Translations under genes and position numbers: made by a program
Assembly: GCF_014172405.1 (NCBI RefSeq)
Contig: NZ_WNXC01000004.1
Location: 1-64,000 of the forward strand
Source: Pedobacter gandavensis
Lineage (GTDB): Bacteria; Bacteroidota; Bacteroidia; Sphingobacteriales; Sphingobacteriaceae
Reading direction: 5' to 3'
DNA length: 64,000 nucleotides
The notes under the pieces: generated by a model
Told to the model about the DNA's origin: nothing
Seen by the model: only the letters and a program-made list of their open reading frames with translations
Database searches by the model: none
Shown: piece by piece, positions 8,822 through 18,463 of the stretch
How the letters are laid out: every line of letters begins with the position of its first letter
Numbering within the stretch: the first letter of the stretch is position 1

Positions 8822-11701
8822 ATGAGCTTAAATATTCATTACAAAGAAGACTTTAAAGATCGTCACATTGCTCCTAATACAGAGGATACCAATGCCATGT
8901 TAGACACCCTTGGTTTGGGTTCTGTTGACGAATTAATAGAACAAACGGTTCCTCAATCGATCCGATTAAAACAGCCATTAAACCTGCCAAAGGCGAAATC
9001 TGAAAAGGATTACCTGAGCAGCTTAAAGAAAACTGCTTCCTTAAACAAAGTATTTAAGTCTTATATCGGTCAGGGATACTATGACACGACTACGCCAGGA
9101 GTAATCTTGCGTAACGTAATGGAAAACCCAGGATGGTATACACAATATACACCTTACCAGGCAGAGATTGCACAAGGTCGTTTGCAAGCCTTATTAAATT
9201 TCCAAACTTTAGTAATTGACCTTACTGGAATGGAAATTGCAAATGCTTCTCTATTGGATGAAGGTACTGCTGCTGCTGAAGCGATGTTCATGCAATTCAG
9301 CTTGCGTAAAAATTCAAAAGCAACGAAATTCTTCGTTTCTGAATTAATCTTCCCACAAACTATTGACATTTTAAAAACCCGTGCCAATCCTTTTGGAATT
9401 GAGTTAGTGATCGGTGATCACCAAACTGTTGCGCTTAATGAAGAATTCTTCGGTGCAATTATTCAATACCCAGCTGGTAATGGTGAGGTTTTCGATTATA
9501 CTGGTTTCGCTAAAACTGCACATACGGTAAATGTAAAGGTGACTGTAATTGCCGACCTTTTAAGTTTAACCTTATTGACGCCTCCAGGTGAATGGGGTGC
9601 TGATGTAGTAGTAGGTACAACGCAGCGATTTGGTGTACCAATGGGCTTTGGTGGTCCGCATGCTGCTTATTTCGCGACTAAAGATGAGTACAAACGCTCT
9701 ATTCCAGGACGTATCATCGGAGTAACGATTGACAGCAACAACAACTATGCATTGCGTATGGCTTTGCAAACCAGGGAACAACATATCCGTAGAGATAAAG
9801 CGACTTCCAACATCTGTACTGCACAAGCGTTATTAGCAATCATGGCTAGTTTCTACGCAGTTTATCACGGTCCAAAAGGATTGAAACTGATCGCAGAACG
9901 TACACATGGATTAACCGTAACCTTAGCTGAATCATTAGAAAAAGCAGGTTATACGCAATTGAATAAATCTTACTTTGACACCATCCAGTTAGATTTAGGG
10001 AACCTTGTTGATTCTATCCACAGAGAGTGTGTAGACAATGAGATCAACTTAAATTACAATGGTAGTGTAGTGACCATCTCTTTAGATGAGACTACAGACC
10101 TGGAAGATGTGAAATTATTGGTTAAAATCTTCGCTAAAGTAAAAGGTATCGCTGCTGATAGCGTGGAAATGTCTGAGGAAAATCCAGCAACAGTAATTCC
10201 AACTGCATTACAACGTACTTCTGAATATTTAACACACCCGTTATTTAATTCACACCACTCAGAGCATGAGATGTTACGTTACATCAAATCTCTGGAAGCA
10301 AAAGATCTTTCTCTTTGTCACTCTATGATTGCTTTAGGTTCATGTACGATGAAACTGAATGCAACTACAGAAATGATTCCGGTAACCTGGCCAGAATTCG
10401 GTAGAATCCACCCATTTGCTCCAGCAGATCAGGTTGCAGGTTACTATACCGTGTTCAATGAGCTTGACAAATGGTTAAGTGAAATCACTGGGTTTGCGGC
10501 GATGAGCTTACAACCAAACTCTGGCGCTCAAGGTGAGTATGCAGGGCTAATGGTGATCAGAGCTTACCACCAGGATCGTGGTGATCATCACCGTAATGTT
10601 GCTTTAATTCCTTCATCGGCGCATGGAACCAATCCGGCTTCTGCAGCAATGGCTGGAATGAAAATCATCATCGTTAAATCTCTGGAAAACGGAAATATTG
10701 ACGTAGCTGACTTAAAATTAAAAGCAGAAGAGAACAAAGAAAACCTTTCTTGCTTAATGGTAACTTACCCTTCTACACATGGTGTATTTGAGGAAAGTAT
10801 CATCGACATCTGTAACATCATCCATGAAAATGGCGGACAAGTTTACATGGATGGCGCAAACATGAATGCTCAGGTAGGATTAACCAGCCCAGGTAATATC
10901 GGTGCTGACGTTTGTCACCTAAACTTACATAAAACTTTCTGTATCCCTCACGGTGGTGGTGGTCCTGGTATGGGTCCAATCGGTGTTGCTAAACACTTGG
11001 TTCCTTACCTTCCTGCTCACGCTGTAGTAGATATCAATAAAGAAAAATCTATCCCAGCTGTATCTTCTGCGCCTTGGGGTTCTGCTTCAATCTTAGTTAT
11101 CTCTCATGCCTATATCGCAATGATGGGTGGCGACGGATTGATGAATGCAACGAAAAATGCAATTCTTAACGCCAACTACATGAAAGCGCGTTTAGAAACA
11201 CATTACCCAGTATTGTACTCTGGTGCAAACGGTCGTTGTGCACACGAAATGATCCTGGACTGTAGAGGTTTCAAAAACTTCGGTATCGAGGTAGTTGACA
11301 TTGCAAAACGTTTAATGGATTATGGTTTCCACGCACCAACAGTATCTTTCCCAGTAGCAGGAACGCTAATGGTTGAGCCGACAGAAAGTGAGCCTAAACA
11401 TGAATTAGACAGATTCTGTGATGCTTTAATTGCGATTAGAAAAGAGGTGACTGCAGTAGAAAATGGTGATTTAGATAAAACTGATAACCCATTGAAAAAT
11501 GCACCACATACTGCTACTATTGTAACTGCTGACGAATGGAACCATGGATACAGCAGACAAACTGCTGCCTTCCCACTTCCTTATGTTGCTGCTTTCAAAT
11601 TCTGGCCTTCAGTAGGTAGAGTGAACGATTCGTTTGGTGATAGGTCATTAGTTTGTGCTTGTCCACCGATTGAAAGTTACATGGAAGAAGAAACTGTTTA
11701 A
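8822..11701 (+). CDS. gcvP: Glycine dehydrogenase (decarboxylating), P protein
   Basis: PLP-dependent P protein of the glycine cleavage system. It decarboxylates glycine and passes the aminomethyl group to lipoylated H protein. It is a single-chain form of about 959 residues with both homologous halves. The start is placed at ATG 8822 ([19 protein letters not shown]), not at an in-frame upstream codon at 8777, because a -7 box lies between them and the family begins near here. Signatures are [61 protein letters not shown] and the PLP-lysine motif [16 protein letters not shown] (Lys at about residue 704). gcvT, gcvH and lpd are not adjacent. Confidence 0.96.
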   Translation: MSLNIHYKEDFKDRHIAPNTEDTNAMLDTLGLGSVDELIEQTVPQSIRLKQPLNLPKAKSEKDYLSSLKKTASLNKVFKSYIGQGYYDTTTPGVILRNVMENPGWYTQYTPYQAEIAQGRLQALLNFQTLVIDLTGMEIANASLLDEGTAAAEAMFMQFSLRKNSKATKFFVSELIFPQTIDILKTRANPFGIELVIGDHQTVALNEEFFGAIIQYPAGNGEVFDYTGFAKTAHTVNVKVTVIADLLSLTLLTPPGEWGADVVVGTTQRFGVPMGFGGPHAAYFATKDEYKRSIPGRIIGVTIDSNNNYALRMALQTREQHIRRDKATSNICTAQALLAIMASFYAVYHGPKGLKLIAERTHGLTVTLAESLEKAGYTQLNKSYFDTIQLDLGNLVDSIHRECVDNEINLNYNGSVVTISLDETTDLEDVKLLVKIFAKVKGIAADSVEMSEENPATVIPTALQRTSEYLTHPLFNSHHSEHEMLRYIKSLEAKDLSLCHSMIALGSCTMKLNATTEMIPVTWPEFGRIHPFAPADQVAGYYTVFNELDKWLSEITGFAAMSLQPNSGAQGEYAGLMVIRAYHQDRGDHHRNVALIPSSAHGTNPASAAMAGMKIIIVKSLENGNIDVADLKLKAEENKENLSCLMVTYPSTHGVFEESIIDICNIIHENGGQVYMDGANMNAQVGLTSPGNIGADVCHLNLHKTFCIPHGGGGPGMGPIGVAKHLVPYLPAHAVVDINKEKSIPAVSSAPWGSASILVISHAYIAMMGGDGLMNATKNAILNANYMKARLETHYPVLYSGANGRCAHEMILDCRGFKNFGIEVVDIAKRLMDYGFHAPTVSFPVAGTLMVEPTESEPKHELDRFCDALIAIRKEVTAVENGDLDKTDNPLKNAPHTATIVTADEWNHGYSRQTAAFPLPYVAAFKFWPSVGRVNDSFGDRSLVCACPPIESYMEEETV

Positions 11702-11723
11702 AAAATTTACCTGTTCAGTTAAA

Positions 11724-11760
11724 CCTTTTAATATATTTAGATCTTAAATGTATTAAAAGG
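11724..11760. repeat. Long AT-rich hairpin between gcvP and yceI-like gene
   Basis: Outer arms CCTTTTAATA (11724-11733) and TATTAAAAGG (11751-11760) pair perfectly, and the inner part (TATTTA / TAAATG) extends the stem to about 16 pairs around a GATC-containing loop. No T run follows, so it is not a classical terminator. It may stabilise the gcvP mRNA 3' end or act as a weak attenuator. Confidence 0.6.
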
Positions 11761-11797
11761 TCTATACTGACCTGTACCTAAACCATTAAACAAGAAT

Positions 11798-12388
11798 ATG
11801 AAATCAAAATTCACCTCATTAGCACTACTTTTTGTAGTGATCGTTAGTTCAGCATTTGTTGCTCCGGTATTTAAAGTTGATACCTATAAAGTAGACGCTT
11901 CAAAATCTTCGGTCACCTGGATAGGAAAAAAACTTACAGGTAGCCATAATGGAACGATTAATTTACAATCAGGTACTTTAGCATTCAATGGAAAGAAATT
12001 AACTGGCGGTAACTTCGTGATGGACATGAACAGTATTAAAGATGCTGACAAAAGTGCCAACTTAGAAAACCACTTGAAATCAGAAGATTTCTTTGGCACA
12101 GAAAAATTTCCTACAGCAACTTTTGTAGTTAAAAAAATAACTGGAACCGATGCTGCTGCAACCGTTACAGGTGATTTGACCATCAAAGGTATTACTAACC
12201 CAATCAGCTTCCCTGCTACTTTAGCGTGGAATGCAGATGGATCTGTAACTGCTACTGCAGACAAAGTTATTGTGGACAGAACTAAATATGACATCAAGTT
12301 CAGATCGAAAAGTATTTTCCCTGAAATTGGAAACAAGATGATCAATGATGAGTTTGAGCTTTCCGTTAAACTGGTAGCAAAAAAATAA
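11798..12388 (+). CDS. YceI-family periplasmic protein
   Basis: Exported lipocalin-like protein of the YceI family, whose members bind long isoprenoid or fatty-acyl chains. The 196-residue protein has a signal peptide (MKSKFTSLALLFVVIVSSAFVAP) and a complete YceI domain: YKVDASKSSVTWIGKKLTG, HNGTINLQSGTL, FVMDMNSI, LKSEDFFGTEKFPTATF, TGDLTIKGITNPISFP and DRTKYDIKFRSKSIF. It is single-domain and apparently monocistronic. The ligand cannot be read from sequence; the isoprenoid role is family knowledge. Confidence 0.92.
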   Translation: MKSKFTSLALLFVVIVSSAFVAPVFKVDTYKVDASKSSVTWIGKKLTGSHNGTINLQSGTLAFNGKKLTGGNFVMDMNSIKDADKSANLENHLKSEDFFGTEKFPTATFVVKKITGTDAAATVTGDLTIKGITNPISFPATLAWNADGSVTATADKVIVDRTKYDIKFRSKSIFPEIGNKMINDEFELSVKLVAKK

Positions 12389-12404
12389 TTCGATTTATTT
12401 CATT

Positions 12405-12441
12405 AAAAAAAAGGCCATTATCGTATAGTGGCCTTTTTTTT
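12405..12441 (+). terminator. Terminator after the YceI-like gene
   Basis: AAGGCCA / TGGCCTT stem with flanking A and T runs, followed by eight or more T residues, about 20 bases after the stop codon. Confidence 0.8.
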
Positions 12442-12533
12442 GTAACATAACAGATACCATTTCTACCATAGCTACATAATTCATAACTTTATACATTACA
12501 CACAACAATTTTCACAGTTACCCTTTGAACTTT

Positions 12534-12950
12534 ATGATGACCTCAAAAATTAAGCTACTTGTCATTGATGATGATGACATTAATATCTTCATTATAAAGA
12601 AAATAGTAGAGAAAACGGGGTACAATGTCGAAATGGTAGCCAAAACAAATGGCCAAATGGCGATTGATTATATCACCATGACGCTCTCTTTACAGGAAAA
12701 CCTACCTGAACTAATCTTAATTGATATCAACATGCCTGTCCTGAATGGATGGGAATTCCTAGATGCTTACGGACAGCTAAATATCAATCAGAAAATAGAT
12801 ATGTATATGCTTTCCTCTTCCGTGTACGAGAATGACATAGAAAAGGCAAAAACCTATCAGACTGTGAAAGGGTTTATTTCTAAACCACTTTCCATTGAAC
12901 GCCTGACAGAGCTATTTAAAATTGTGGAACAGCAGTCTAGTGAATCCTAA
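12534..12950 (+). CDS. Single-domain response regulator
   Basis: A stand-alone CheY-like receiver domain with no output domain. ATG 12534 is preferred over an in-frame TTG at 12525. The acidic pocket is IDDDD (residues 11-15), the phosphoacceptor is Asp64 in LILIDINMPVLNGW, the conserved Ser/Thr position is in MLSSSVYEND, and the Lys is in GFISKPLS. Its kinase partner is not in the neighbourhood. Its 3' end overlaps the convergent MBL gene by 14 bases. Bacteroidota carry many such orphan receivers. Confidence 0.88.
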   Translation: MMTSKIKLLVIDDDDINIFIIKKIVEKTGYNVEMVAKTNGQMAIDYITMTLSLQENLPELILIDINMPVLNGWEFLDAYGQLNINQKIDMYMLSSSVYENDIEKAKTYQTVKGFISKPLSIERLTELFKIVEQQSSES

Positions 12951-13701
12951 ACTGCCCATCTGTCAAACTGACGAATCCGGTTGCCTTGGACTTGCCGTGA
13001 TAGAATAAGCAATTCCAATTTTCTACCGCAGCTTTCTGACCGAAGACCTCCCTAAGTTCCATTGCTTTTCTGCCATCAAAGTCATATTTAGCAATGAACT
13101 TTCTTATTAACTCTTCCGGCTCTGGTAAAACATCCCCCCCGAAAAATACTTTATCCGTTCCATCATCCAATAAAAAGGTCTGGTGAAAAGGTGTATGCGC
13201 CCCCGTAAGTTCATAGCTGATCTCTGAGCTTAACTGTCCGGAGCCTTCAATAAATACCAACTGCGCATTCCGCTGCAGGTATTCAAAAATTTCTGTGTGG
13301 TACGAAGAAGATGTATTGGTAAAAGCATTTTCCCATTCCCCACGCTGAATTACATAAACAGCGTTCGGAAAGCTCAAATCCATCTGATCGTTTAAATGGT
13401 GAATCATACCGCCGGAATGGTCAAAATGTAAATGAGACATCAATACCATCGTTACATCCTCTGGATTAAAACCTGCCTTCTTAATATTTTCATGTAAGAT
13501 CAACTCCCCTTTTTCGTTACTATATCCCAATCCTGTATCCAACAAAATTAATTGGTCTTCCATTTTTACTAAAAATGGCTGTACATTGATAAACAAGGAT
13601 GCCGGACGGTCTTTCGGCTGATCTACAGCAGGATTAAATGGCAGAAACTTTTTAGTTGCATCTACAGAATAGGTTCCTTCGAACAAAGTGAATACTTGCA
13701 A
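12937..13701 (-). CDS. MBL-fold metallo-hydrolase
   Basis: Metallo-beta-lactamase-fold hydrolase of 254 residues with no signal peptide. The metal site is SHLHFDHSGG (His90, His92, Asp94, His95), completed by GAHTPFHQTF, FFGGDVLP and the C-terminal LFYHGK. The general architecture resembles quorum-lactonase and glyoxalase II relatives; the substrate is not predictable. The start is a TTG at 13701: an in-frame stop lies upstream and the next Met is 47 residues in. A candidate -7 box lies at 13755-13762. Confidence 0.85.
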   Translation of the reverse strand: MQVFTLFEGTYSVDATKKFLPFNPAVDQPKDRPASLFINVQPFLVKMEDQLILLDTGLGYSNEKGELILHENIKKAGFNPEDVTMVLMSHLHFDHSGGMIHHLNDQMDLSFPNAVYVIQRGEWENAFTNTSSSYHTEIFEYLQRNAQLVFIEGSGQLSSEISYELTGAHTPFHQTFLLDDGTDKVFFGGDVLPEPEELIRKFIAKYDFDGRKAMELREVFGQKAAVENWNCLFYHGKSKATGFVSLTDGQFRIH

Positions 13702-13754
13702 TGGCGTAGTTATTTTAAGAAGAAATAATTAAATGATATATTTACGATTCATTG

Positions 13755-13762
13755 CAAAGATA
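13755..13762 (-). promoter_or_regulatory. Putative -7 box for the MBL-fold gene
   Basis: On the minus strand the sequence reads TATCTTTG, an exact TAnnTTTG match, 54 bases before the TTG start. No good -33 element is visible. Confidence 0.4.
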
Positions 13763-13878
13763 GGGAACCTGGCTGAAATCCGGTTCATACCAGCGTCAAA
13801 ACCGTTCAGCGGGCCTGAGCAATTCAGAAATGTTCGCTGCAAATAATCGATAATTCGACAAAAAGACAATAGACACTA

Positions 13879-15579
13879 ATGGAAAAAAGATGGGTGCAGG
13901 TAGTAAACAGTGATTTTGAAACAATTGACCTGCTTGCACAACAGTTAAATATAGATCAGAGTTTAGCCGAAGTTTTAGTTCAAAGAGGTATTGCCTCCTT
14001 TGACGAAGCCAAGGATTATTTCCGGCCGGATATGGGTAAATTACATGATCCTTTCCTGATGAAAGACATGGAAAAGGCAATCGCAAGAATTGACCTCGCC
14101 CTGGGCAAAAGGGAAAAAATCATGATCTATGGTGACTATGATGTGGATGGCACTACTTCTGTGGCGCTCACCTATAGCTTCTTTAGCCAATTTACAGAAA
14201 ACATAGAATATTATATCCCCGACCGTCATAAAGAAGGTTATGGGATCTCTACACAAGGGATTGATTATGCCAAGCAGCAAGGGATTACCCTAATCATTGC
14301 CTTGGATTGTGGGATTAAATCAGTAGATAAAGTGGCTTATGCGAATAGCTTAGCCATAGATTTTATCATCTGCGATCACCACCTGCCTGGAGATGAATTA
14401 CCCAATGCAGTAGCTGTCCTAGACCCAAAACGTCTCGATTGCAACTATCCATTTAAAGAACTTGCAGGTTGTGGCATCGGTTTTAAACTTGCTCAAGCTT
14501 ATAGCATCGAGCACCATTTACCCGCAGCAGGATATGAACAATACCTGGATCTGGTTATGGTTAGCATTGGTGCAGACATCGTTCCCATAGCAGATGAAAA
14601 CCGAATATTGGCCTATCATGGGCTAATTAAGCTAAATACAAACCCTTCAAAGGGACTAGCAGCCTTGATGAAAATCTCCGGAAAAAACAAAGACTATACA
14701 CTTACTGATGTGGTATTTTCTTTAGCTCCAAGAATCAATGCTGCCGGAAGAATGGACCATGCCAATCAAGCCGTAAAAATGCTGCTTTGTACTGAAGATG
14801 ACCTGGCATTAGAACAGAGTGAATACATTAATCTTCAGAATTCAGACCGCAAGACTACAGACCATACCATCACTGCTGAGGCACTCGCCCTAATTGGCGA
14901 CTGTGATATTTTAATACAGAAAAAAACAACCGTTGTTTACCATGAAAGTTGGAACAAAGGGGTAATTGGAATTGTTGCATCCCGCTTAACGGAAAAATAT
15001 TTCCGCCCAACCATCGTTCTTACTTTATCAAATGGTTTGTTGACCGGATCTGCAAGGTCAGTTCCGGGATTTGACCTTTATGAAGCACTATTGGGATGCC
15101 AGGATTTATTGGTTCAATTTGGTGGACATAAGTTTGCAGCAGGCTTAACAATGAAGCCGGAAAATATCGACGTTTTTGCCGATAGATTTGAACAAATTGT
15201 ATCCTCTACAATTACTGAGGATATGTTATGTCCGAAAATTAAGATTGATACAGAGCTCCAATTCTCACAGATTGACGGTAAATTTCAACGCATTATTTCA
15301 CAAATGGCCCCCTTCGGTCCACATAATGCTGCCCCGGTTTTTGTAAGTCATGGACTGAGTTTGGCAGGAAAGCCACATGTTGTTGCGACAAAACATTTAA
15401 AATTGAGTATAAAACAACAAAATTCAGTTATTTTTGAAAGCATTGGATTTGGACTGGCAGAATATGAAGCCCTTTTACAACCAAACAAACCCTTCTCCAT
15501 TTGTTATACGATTGAAGAAAATGTTTGGAGAGACCAGAGGCGTTTGCAATTAAACATCAAAGGAATAAAAATTAATTAG
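13879..15579 (+). CDS. recJ: Single-stranded-DNA-specific 5'-3' exonuclease RecJ
   Basis: DHH-superfamily exonuclease acting in recombination and mismatch or base-excision repair in the cytoplasm. The 566-residue length is typical. Motifs are DYDVDGTTS (86-94), ALDCG, DHH (166-168), VVYHESWNKGVIGIVASRL in the DHHA1 region and LVQFGGHKFAAGLTM, followed by the C-terminal OB-like domain. It is the first gene of an apparent run recJ-lptB-GH3 with short spacers, an arrangement I recognise from Bacteroidota genomes. Confidence 0.95.
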   Translation: MEKRWVQVVNSDFETIDLLAQQLNIDQSLAEVLVQRGIASFDEAKDYFRPDMGKLHDPFLMKDMEKAIARIDLALGKREKIMIYGDYDVDGTTSVALTYSFFSQFTENIEYYIPDRHKEGYGISTQGIDYAKQQGITLIIALDCGIKSVDKVAYANSLAIDFIICDHHLPGDELPNAVAVLDPKRLDCNYPFKELAGCGIGFKLAQAYSIEHHLPAAGYEQYLDLVMVSIGADIVPIADENRILAYHGLIKLNTNPSKGLAALMKISGKNKDYTLTDVVFSLAPRINAAGRMDHANQAVKMLLCTEDDLALEQSEYINLQNSDRKTTDHTITAEALALIGDCDILIQKKTTVVYHESWNKGVIGIVASRLTEKYFRPTIVLTLSNGLLTGSARSVPGFDLYEALLGCQDLLVQFGGHKFAAGLTMKPENIDVFADRFEQIVSSTITEDMLCPKIKIDTELQFSQIDGKFQRIISQMAPFGPHNAAPVFVSHGLSLAGKPHVVATKHLKLSIKQQNSVIFESIGFGLAEYEALLQPNKPFSICYTIEENVWRDQRRLQLNIKGIKIN

Positions 15580-15619
15580 CGATCATTCGTACCATATAAA
15601 AATTGAGATTAAGATATAA

Positions 15620-16354
15620 ATGATATTAAGAGCTGAGAATCTAATCAAAAAGTACAAACAGAGAACCGTTGTAAATGACGTTTCATTTTCTGTGAGCCAG
15701 GGAGAAATTGTAGGTTTACTCGGGCCTAACGGAGCGGGGAAAACCACCTCATTCTATATGATTGTGGGCTTAATTAAACCGAATGAAGGCACTATTTTTT
15801 TAGATGATGAAGACATTACTTCTGATGCCATGTACAAAAGGGCACAGAAAGGAATCGGTTATCTTGCTCAGGAAGCTTCTGTTTTTAGGAAATTATCTGT
15901 TGAAGATAACATTATGGCCATCCTGGAGATGACCAAAATGGGCAAAGAAGAACGTCATGAAAAACTGGAAGAACTCATCAATGAATTCAGCTTACATAAA
16001 GTGCGTAAAAACCGGGGCGATCTACTTTCTGGAGGAGAGCGTCGTAGAACGGAAATCGCAAGAGCATTGGCTGCAAGTCCTAACTTTATCTTACTCGATG
16101 AGCCTTTTGCAGGGGTAGACCCTATTGCCGTAGAGGAAATTCAGGGGATCGTCCATAAATTAAAAGAGAAAAACATAGGTATCTTAATTACTGACCATAA
16201 CGTGCAGGAAACACTTTCCATCACCGACAGGGCCTATTTACTATTTGAAGGTAAAATATTAGAATCCGGAACACCAGAAGTACTGGCTGCCAATGAAATG
16301 GTTAGACGTGTATATCTAGGCTCAAACTTCGTGCTCCGTACTAAAAAATTATAA
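15620..16354 (+). CDS. lptB: LPS export ABC transporter ATP-binding protein
   Basis: LptB powers extraction of lipopolysaccharide from the inner membrane together with LptF/LptG and LptC. The 244-residue protein has Walker [10 protein letters not shown] (35-43), Q-loop [12 protein letters not shown], signature LSGGE (136-140), Walker [20 protein letters not shown] (about 156-174) and the switch His in [10 protein letters not shown]. The LptB subfamily is recognised from [14 protein letters not shown] and [10 protein letters not shown]. It starts 40 bases after recJ. Its membrane partners are not in the window. Confidence 0.95.
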   Translation: MILRAENLIKKYKQRTVVNDVSFSVSQGEIVGLLGPNGAGKTTSFYMIVGLIKPNEGTIFLDDEDITSDAMYKRAQKGIGYLAQEASVFRKLSVEDNIMAILEMTKMGKEERHEKLEELINEFSLHKVRKNRGDLLSGGERRRTEIARALAASPNFILLDEPFAGVDPIAVEEIQGIVHKLKEKNIGILITDHNVQETLSITDRAYLLFEGKILESGTPEVLAANEMVRRVYLGSNFVLRTKKL

Positions 16355-16372
16355 CCCTTATTATCCCCACAC

Positions 16373-17887
16373 ATGGCTATAGTAAATTCGATTTTTACCT
16401 GGTATATGAAAAAGCGTGTCCATCAGATTGAGCTTTTCATGAAATATCCACATGATGTACAGGAGGAGTGGTTTCAGAAACTGATTTCCAGTGCTGCAGA
16501 TACAGAATGGGGAACAAAATATGATTACCGGTCTATTCTCTCTCCCAGACAGTTTAAGCAAAGGGTTCCGATACAAAATTATGACACCCTAAAACCATAT
16601 ATAGAAAGGATGCTCAAAGGGGAGCAAAACATCCTTTGGCCTACGGAAATTAAGTGGTTTGCCAAATCTTCCGGTACCACCAGCGACCGGAGTAAATTCA
16701 TTCCGGTATCCGAAGAATCCTTGCAGGAGTGCCACTTTAAAGGTGGAAAAGACTTGCTATCGATCTTTTGTAATAACCGACCAGACAACCAGATTTTAAC
16801 TGGAAAAGGATTGGTACTGGGTGGTAGTCACCAGATTAATCAACTCAACGAAGACTCTTTTTACGGTGATTTATCTGCAGTGTTGATTAAAAACTTACCC
16901 ATGTGGGCGGAATACTACCGAACGCCAAACATTTCCATTGCGCTGATGGATAACTATGAGCAGAAAATGGAAAAGATGGCTGAGGCAACCATCAAAGAAA
17001 ATGTAACAAATATCGCAGGCGTTCCTACATGGACCATCGTTCTGGCGAAAAAAGTATTAGAAATTACCGGCAAGAAAAACCTGTTGGAGGTATGGCCAAA
17101 CCTCGAATTATACATCCATGGTGCCGTTAACTTTAAACCTTATAGAGAACAGTTCAGAGAATTGATTCCCTCTAACCAGATGTATTACCTGGAGACTTAC
17201 AACGCCTCGGAAGGCTTTTTCGGAATTCAAGATGAGGTAGATTCCGATGAGCTCCTACTGATGCTGGATTATGGGATTTATTACGAGTTTCTACCAATTG
17301 AGCACCTGGACTCCGAAAACCCGGAAACCTTAGCGCTGGACCAGGTTCAACTCCATAAAAACTACGCCATCATCATCTCTACCAATGGTGGGCTTTGGCG
17401 CTATATGATTGGGGATACCGTGCAGTTTACCAGCCTGTCTCCATACCGAATAAAAATTACTGGTCGCACCAAACATTTCATCAATGCTTTTGGCGAAGAG
17501 GTGATTATCGACAATGCAGAGCAAGCCATTTGTAAGGCCTGTACCGAAACAGGCGCCGTCTTTAAAGATTATACTGCCTGCCCTATTTATTTCAAAGGAG
17601 AGGAGGTTGGAGGCCATGAATGGATCATAGAATTTGACCAGCAACCTAATAATTTCGAAAAGTTTGTAGATATTTTGGATGATACCCTAAGGGAAGTGAA
17701 TTCAGACTACGATGCAAAGCGTTTTAAAGATATGGCCCTACGTAGACCAAAGGTTCACAATGCCCCATACAACACGTTTTACAATTGGTTGAAGTCAAAA
17801 GGAAAATTAGGTGGACAGCATAAAGTTCCCCGATTGGCAAACGAACGTACCTATGTAGAAGAAATTTTGCCCATGATGAATAAATAA
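16373..17887 (+). CDS. GH3-family acyl-acid-amido synthetase-like protein
   Basis: A 504-residue member of the GH3 (auxin-responsive promoter) family within the adenylating-enzyme superfamily. Plant GH3 enzymes join acyl acids to amino acids through an acyl-adenylate. The ATP-binding motif AKSSGTTSDRSKFIPVS, the motif ETYNASEGFFG and the GDTVQF / TGRTKHFINAFGEE segment are all present, so the enzyme is probably active. There is no signal peptide. It follows lptB by 18 bases and is likely cotranscribed. The bacterial substrate is unknown; the lptB linkage hints at an envelope metabolite, which is inference only. Confidence 0.88.
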   Translation: MAIVNSIFTWYMKKRVHQIELFMKYPHDVQEEWFQKLISSAADTEWGTKYDYRSILSPRQFKQRVPIQNYDTLKPYIERMLKGEQNILWPTEIKWFAKSSGTTSDRSKFIPVSEESLQECHFKGGKDLLSIFCNNRPDNQILTGKGLVLGGSHQINQLNEDSFYGDLSAVLIKNLPMWAEYYRTPNISIALMDNYEQKMEKMAEATIKENVTNIAGVPTWTIVLAKKVLEITGKKNLLEVWPNLELYIHGAVNFKPYREQFRELIPSNQMYYLETYNASEGFFGIQDEVDSDELLLMLDYGIYYEFLPIEHLDSENPETLALDQVQLHKNYAIIISTNGGLWRYMIGDTVQFTSLSPYRIKITGRTKHFINAFGEEVIIDNAEQAICKACTETGAVFKDYTACPIYFKGEEVGGHEWIIEFDQQPNNFEKFVDILDDTLREVNSDYDAKRFKDMALRRPKVHNAPYNTFYNWLKSKGKLGGQHKVPRLANERTYVEEILPMMNK

Positions 17888-17934
17888 TTTTTTTGATTGG
17901 TGTTATTGGAAATTAGCTTTTATTTAGTTAAATT

Positions 17935-17948
17935 TAATTAGCTAATTA
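17935..17948. promoter_or_regulatory. 14-bp palindrome upstream of the CBS gene
   Basis: TAATTAGCTAATTA is a perfect palindrome 10 bases before the ATG of the CBS-domain gene. It may be an operator or just AT-rich chance sequence. Confidence 0.3.
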
Positions 17949-17958
17949 TTAATGTGTT

Positions 17959-18387
17959 ATGAAAACCGTAAAGCAATTACTCAGCACTAAATCATCTGAA
18001 ATTTTTTCTGTTTCCGCCGATATATCGGTGTTAGATGGGCTCCAGGTCATGATGGAAAAAAATATCAGCGCGCTCCTCATTATGGATGGTCGCAAATTAT
18101 TAGGAATTTTTACGGAAAGGGACTATGCCCGAAAGATCATTCTTCAAGGGAAAACATCTATTGATACCCCGATGAGCGAGGTCATGACTACTATGCCAAT
18201 TACAGTCTCTTCAGCAGATAGTCTCGATCATTGTATGCAAACCATGACAGACAAGCATATCCGGCATTTACCAGTAATTCAGGATCAGGAATTAATAGGC
18301 ATGGTTTCTATTGGGGATGTGGTAAAATTTATCATTGAAGATCAAAAACAAACCATTTCTCAGCTGGAACATTACATCAGCAGCTAA
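17959..18387 (+). CDS. CBS-domain protein
   Basis: A 142-residue protein made of two tandem CBS motifs (a Bateman module), which usually bind adenosine nucleotides and act as energy sensors. The first repeat covers residues ~10-65 (MMEKNISALLIMDGRKLLGIFTERDYAR) and the second ~72-130 (MTDKHIRHLPVIQDQELIGMVSIGDVVKF). There is no fused effector domain, so the partner is unknown. It follows the GH3 gene by 71 bases and ends at a strong terminator. Confidence 0.9.
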   Translation: MKTVKQLLSTKSSEIFSVSADISVLDGLQVMMEKNISALLIMDGRKLLGIFTERDYARKIILQGKTSIDTPMSEVMTTMPITVSSADSLDHCMQTMTDKHIRHLPVIQDQELIGMVSIGDVVKFIIEDQKQTISQLEHYISS

Positions 18388-18406
18388 AGCAATTTTTATA
18401 CATAAA

Positions 18407-18445
18407 GAAGCCGGTTCTGATCATACAGAACCGGCTTCTCTTTTA
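18407..18445. terminator. Bidirectional terminator between CBS and M13 peptidase genes
   Basis: A 14-bp perfect stem AGAAGCCGGTTCTG / CAGAACCGGCTTCT with loop ATCATA, followed by CTTTT. It separates convergent genes. Confidence 0.85.
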
Positions 18446-18463
18446 GACTATAACTTTTTGTGC

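Noticed and set aside
11884..12345. A 153-codon open frame antisense to the YceI-like gene
   Set aside because: It is fully covered by a well-supported conserved gene on the other strand and its protein is a low-complexity hydrophobic mirror of it.
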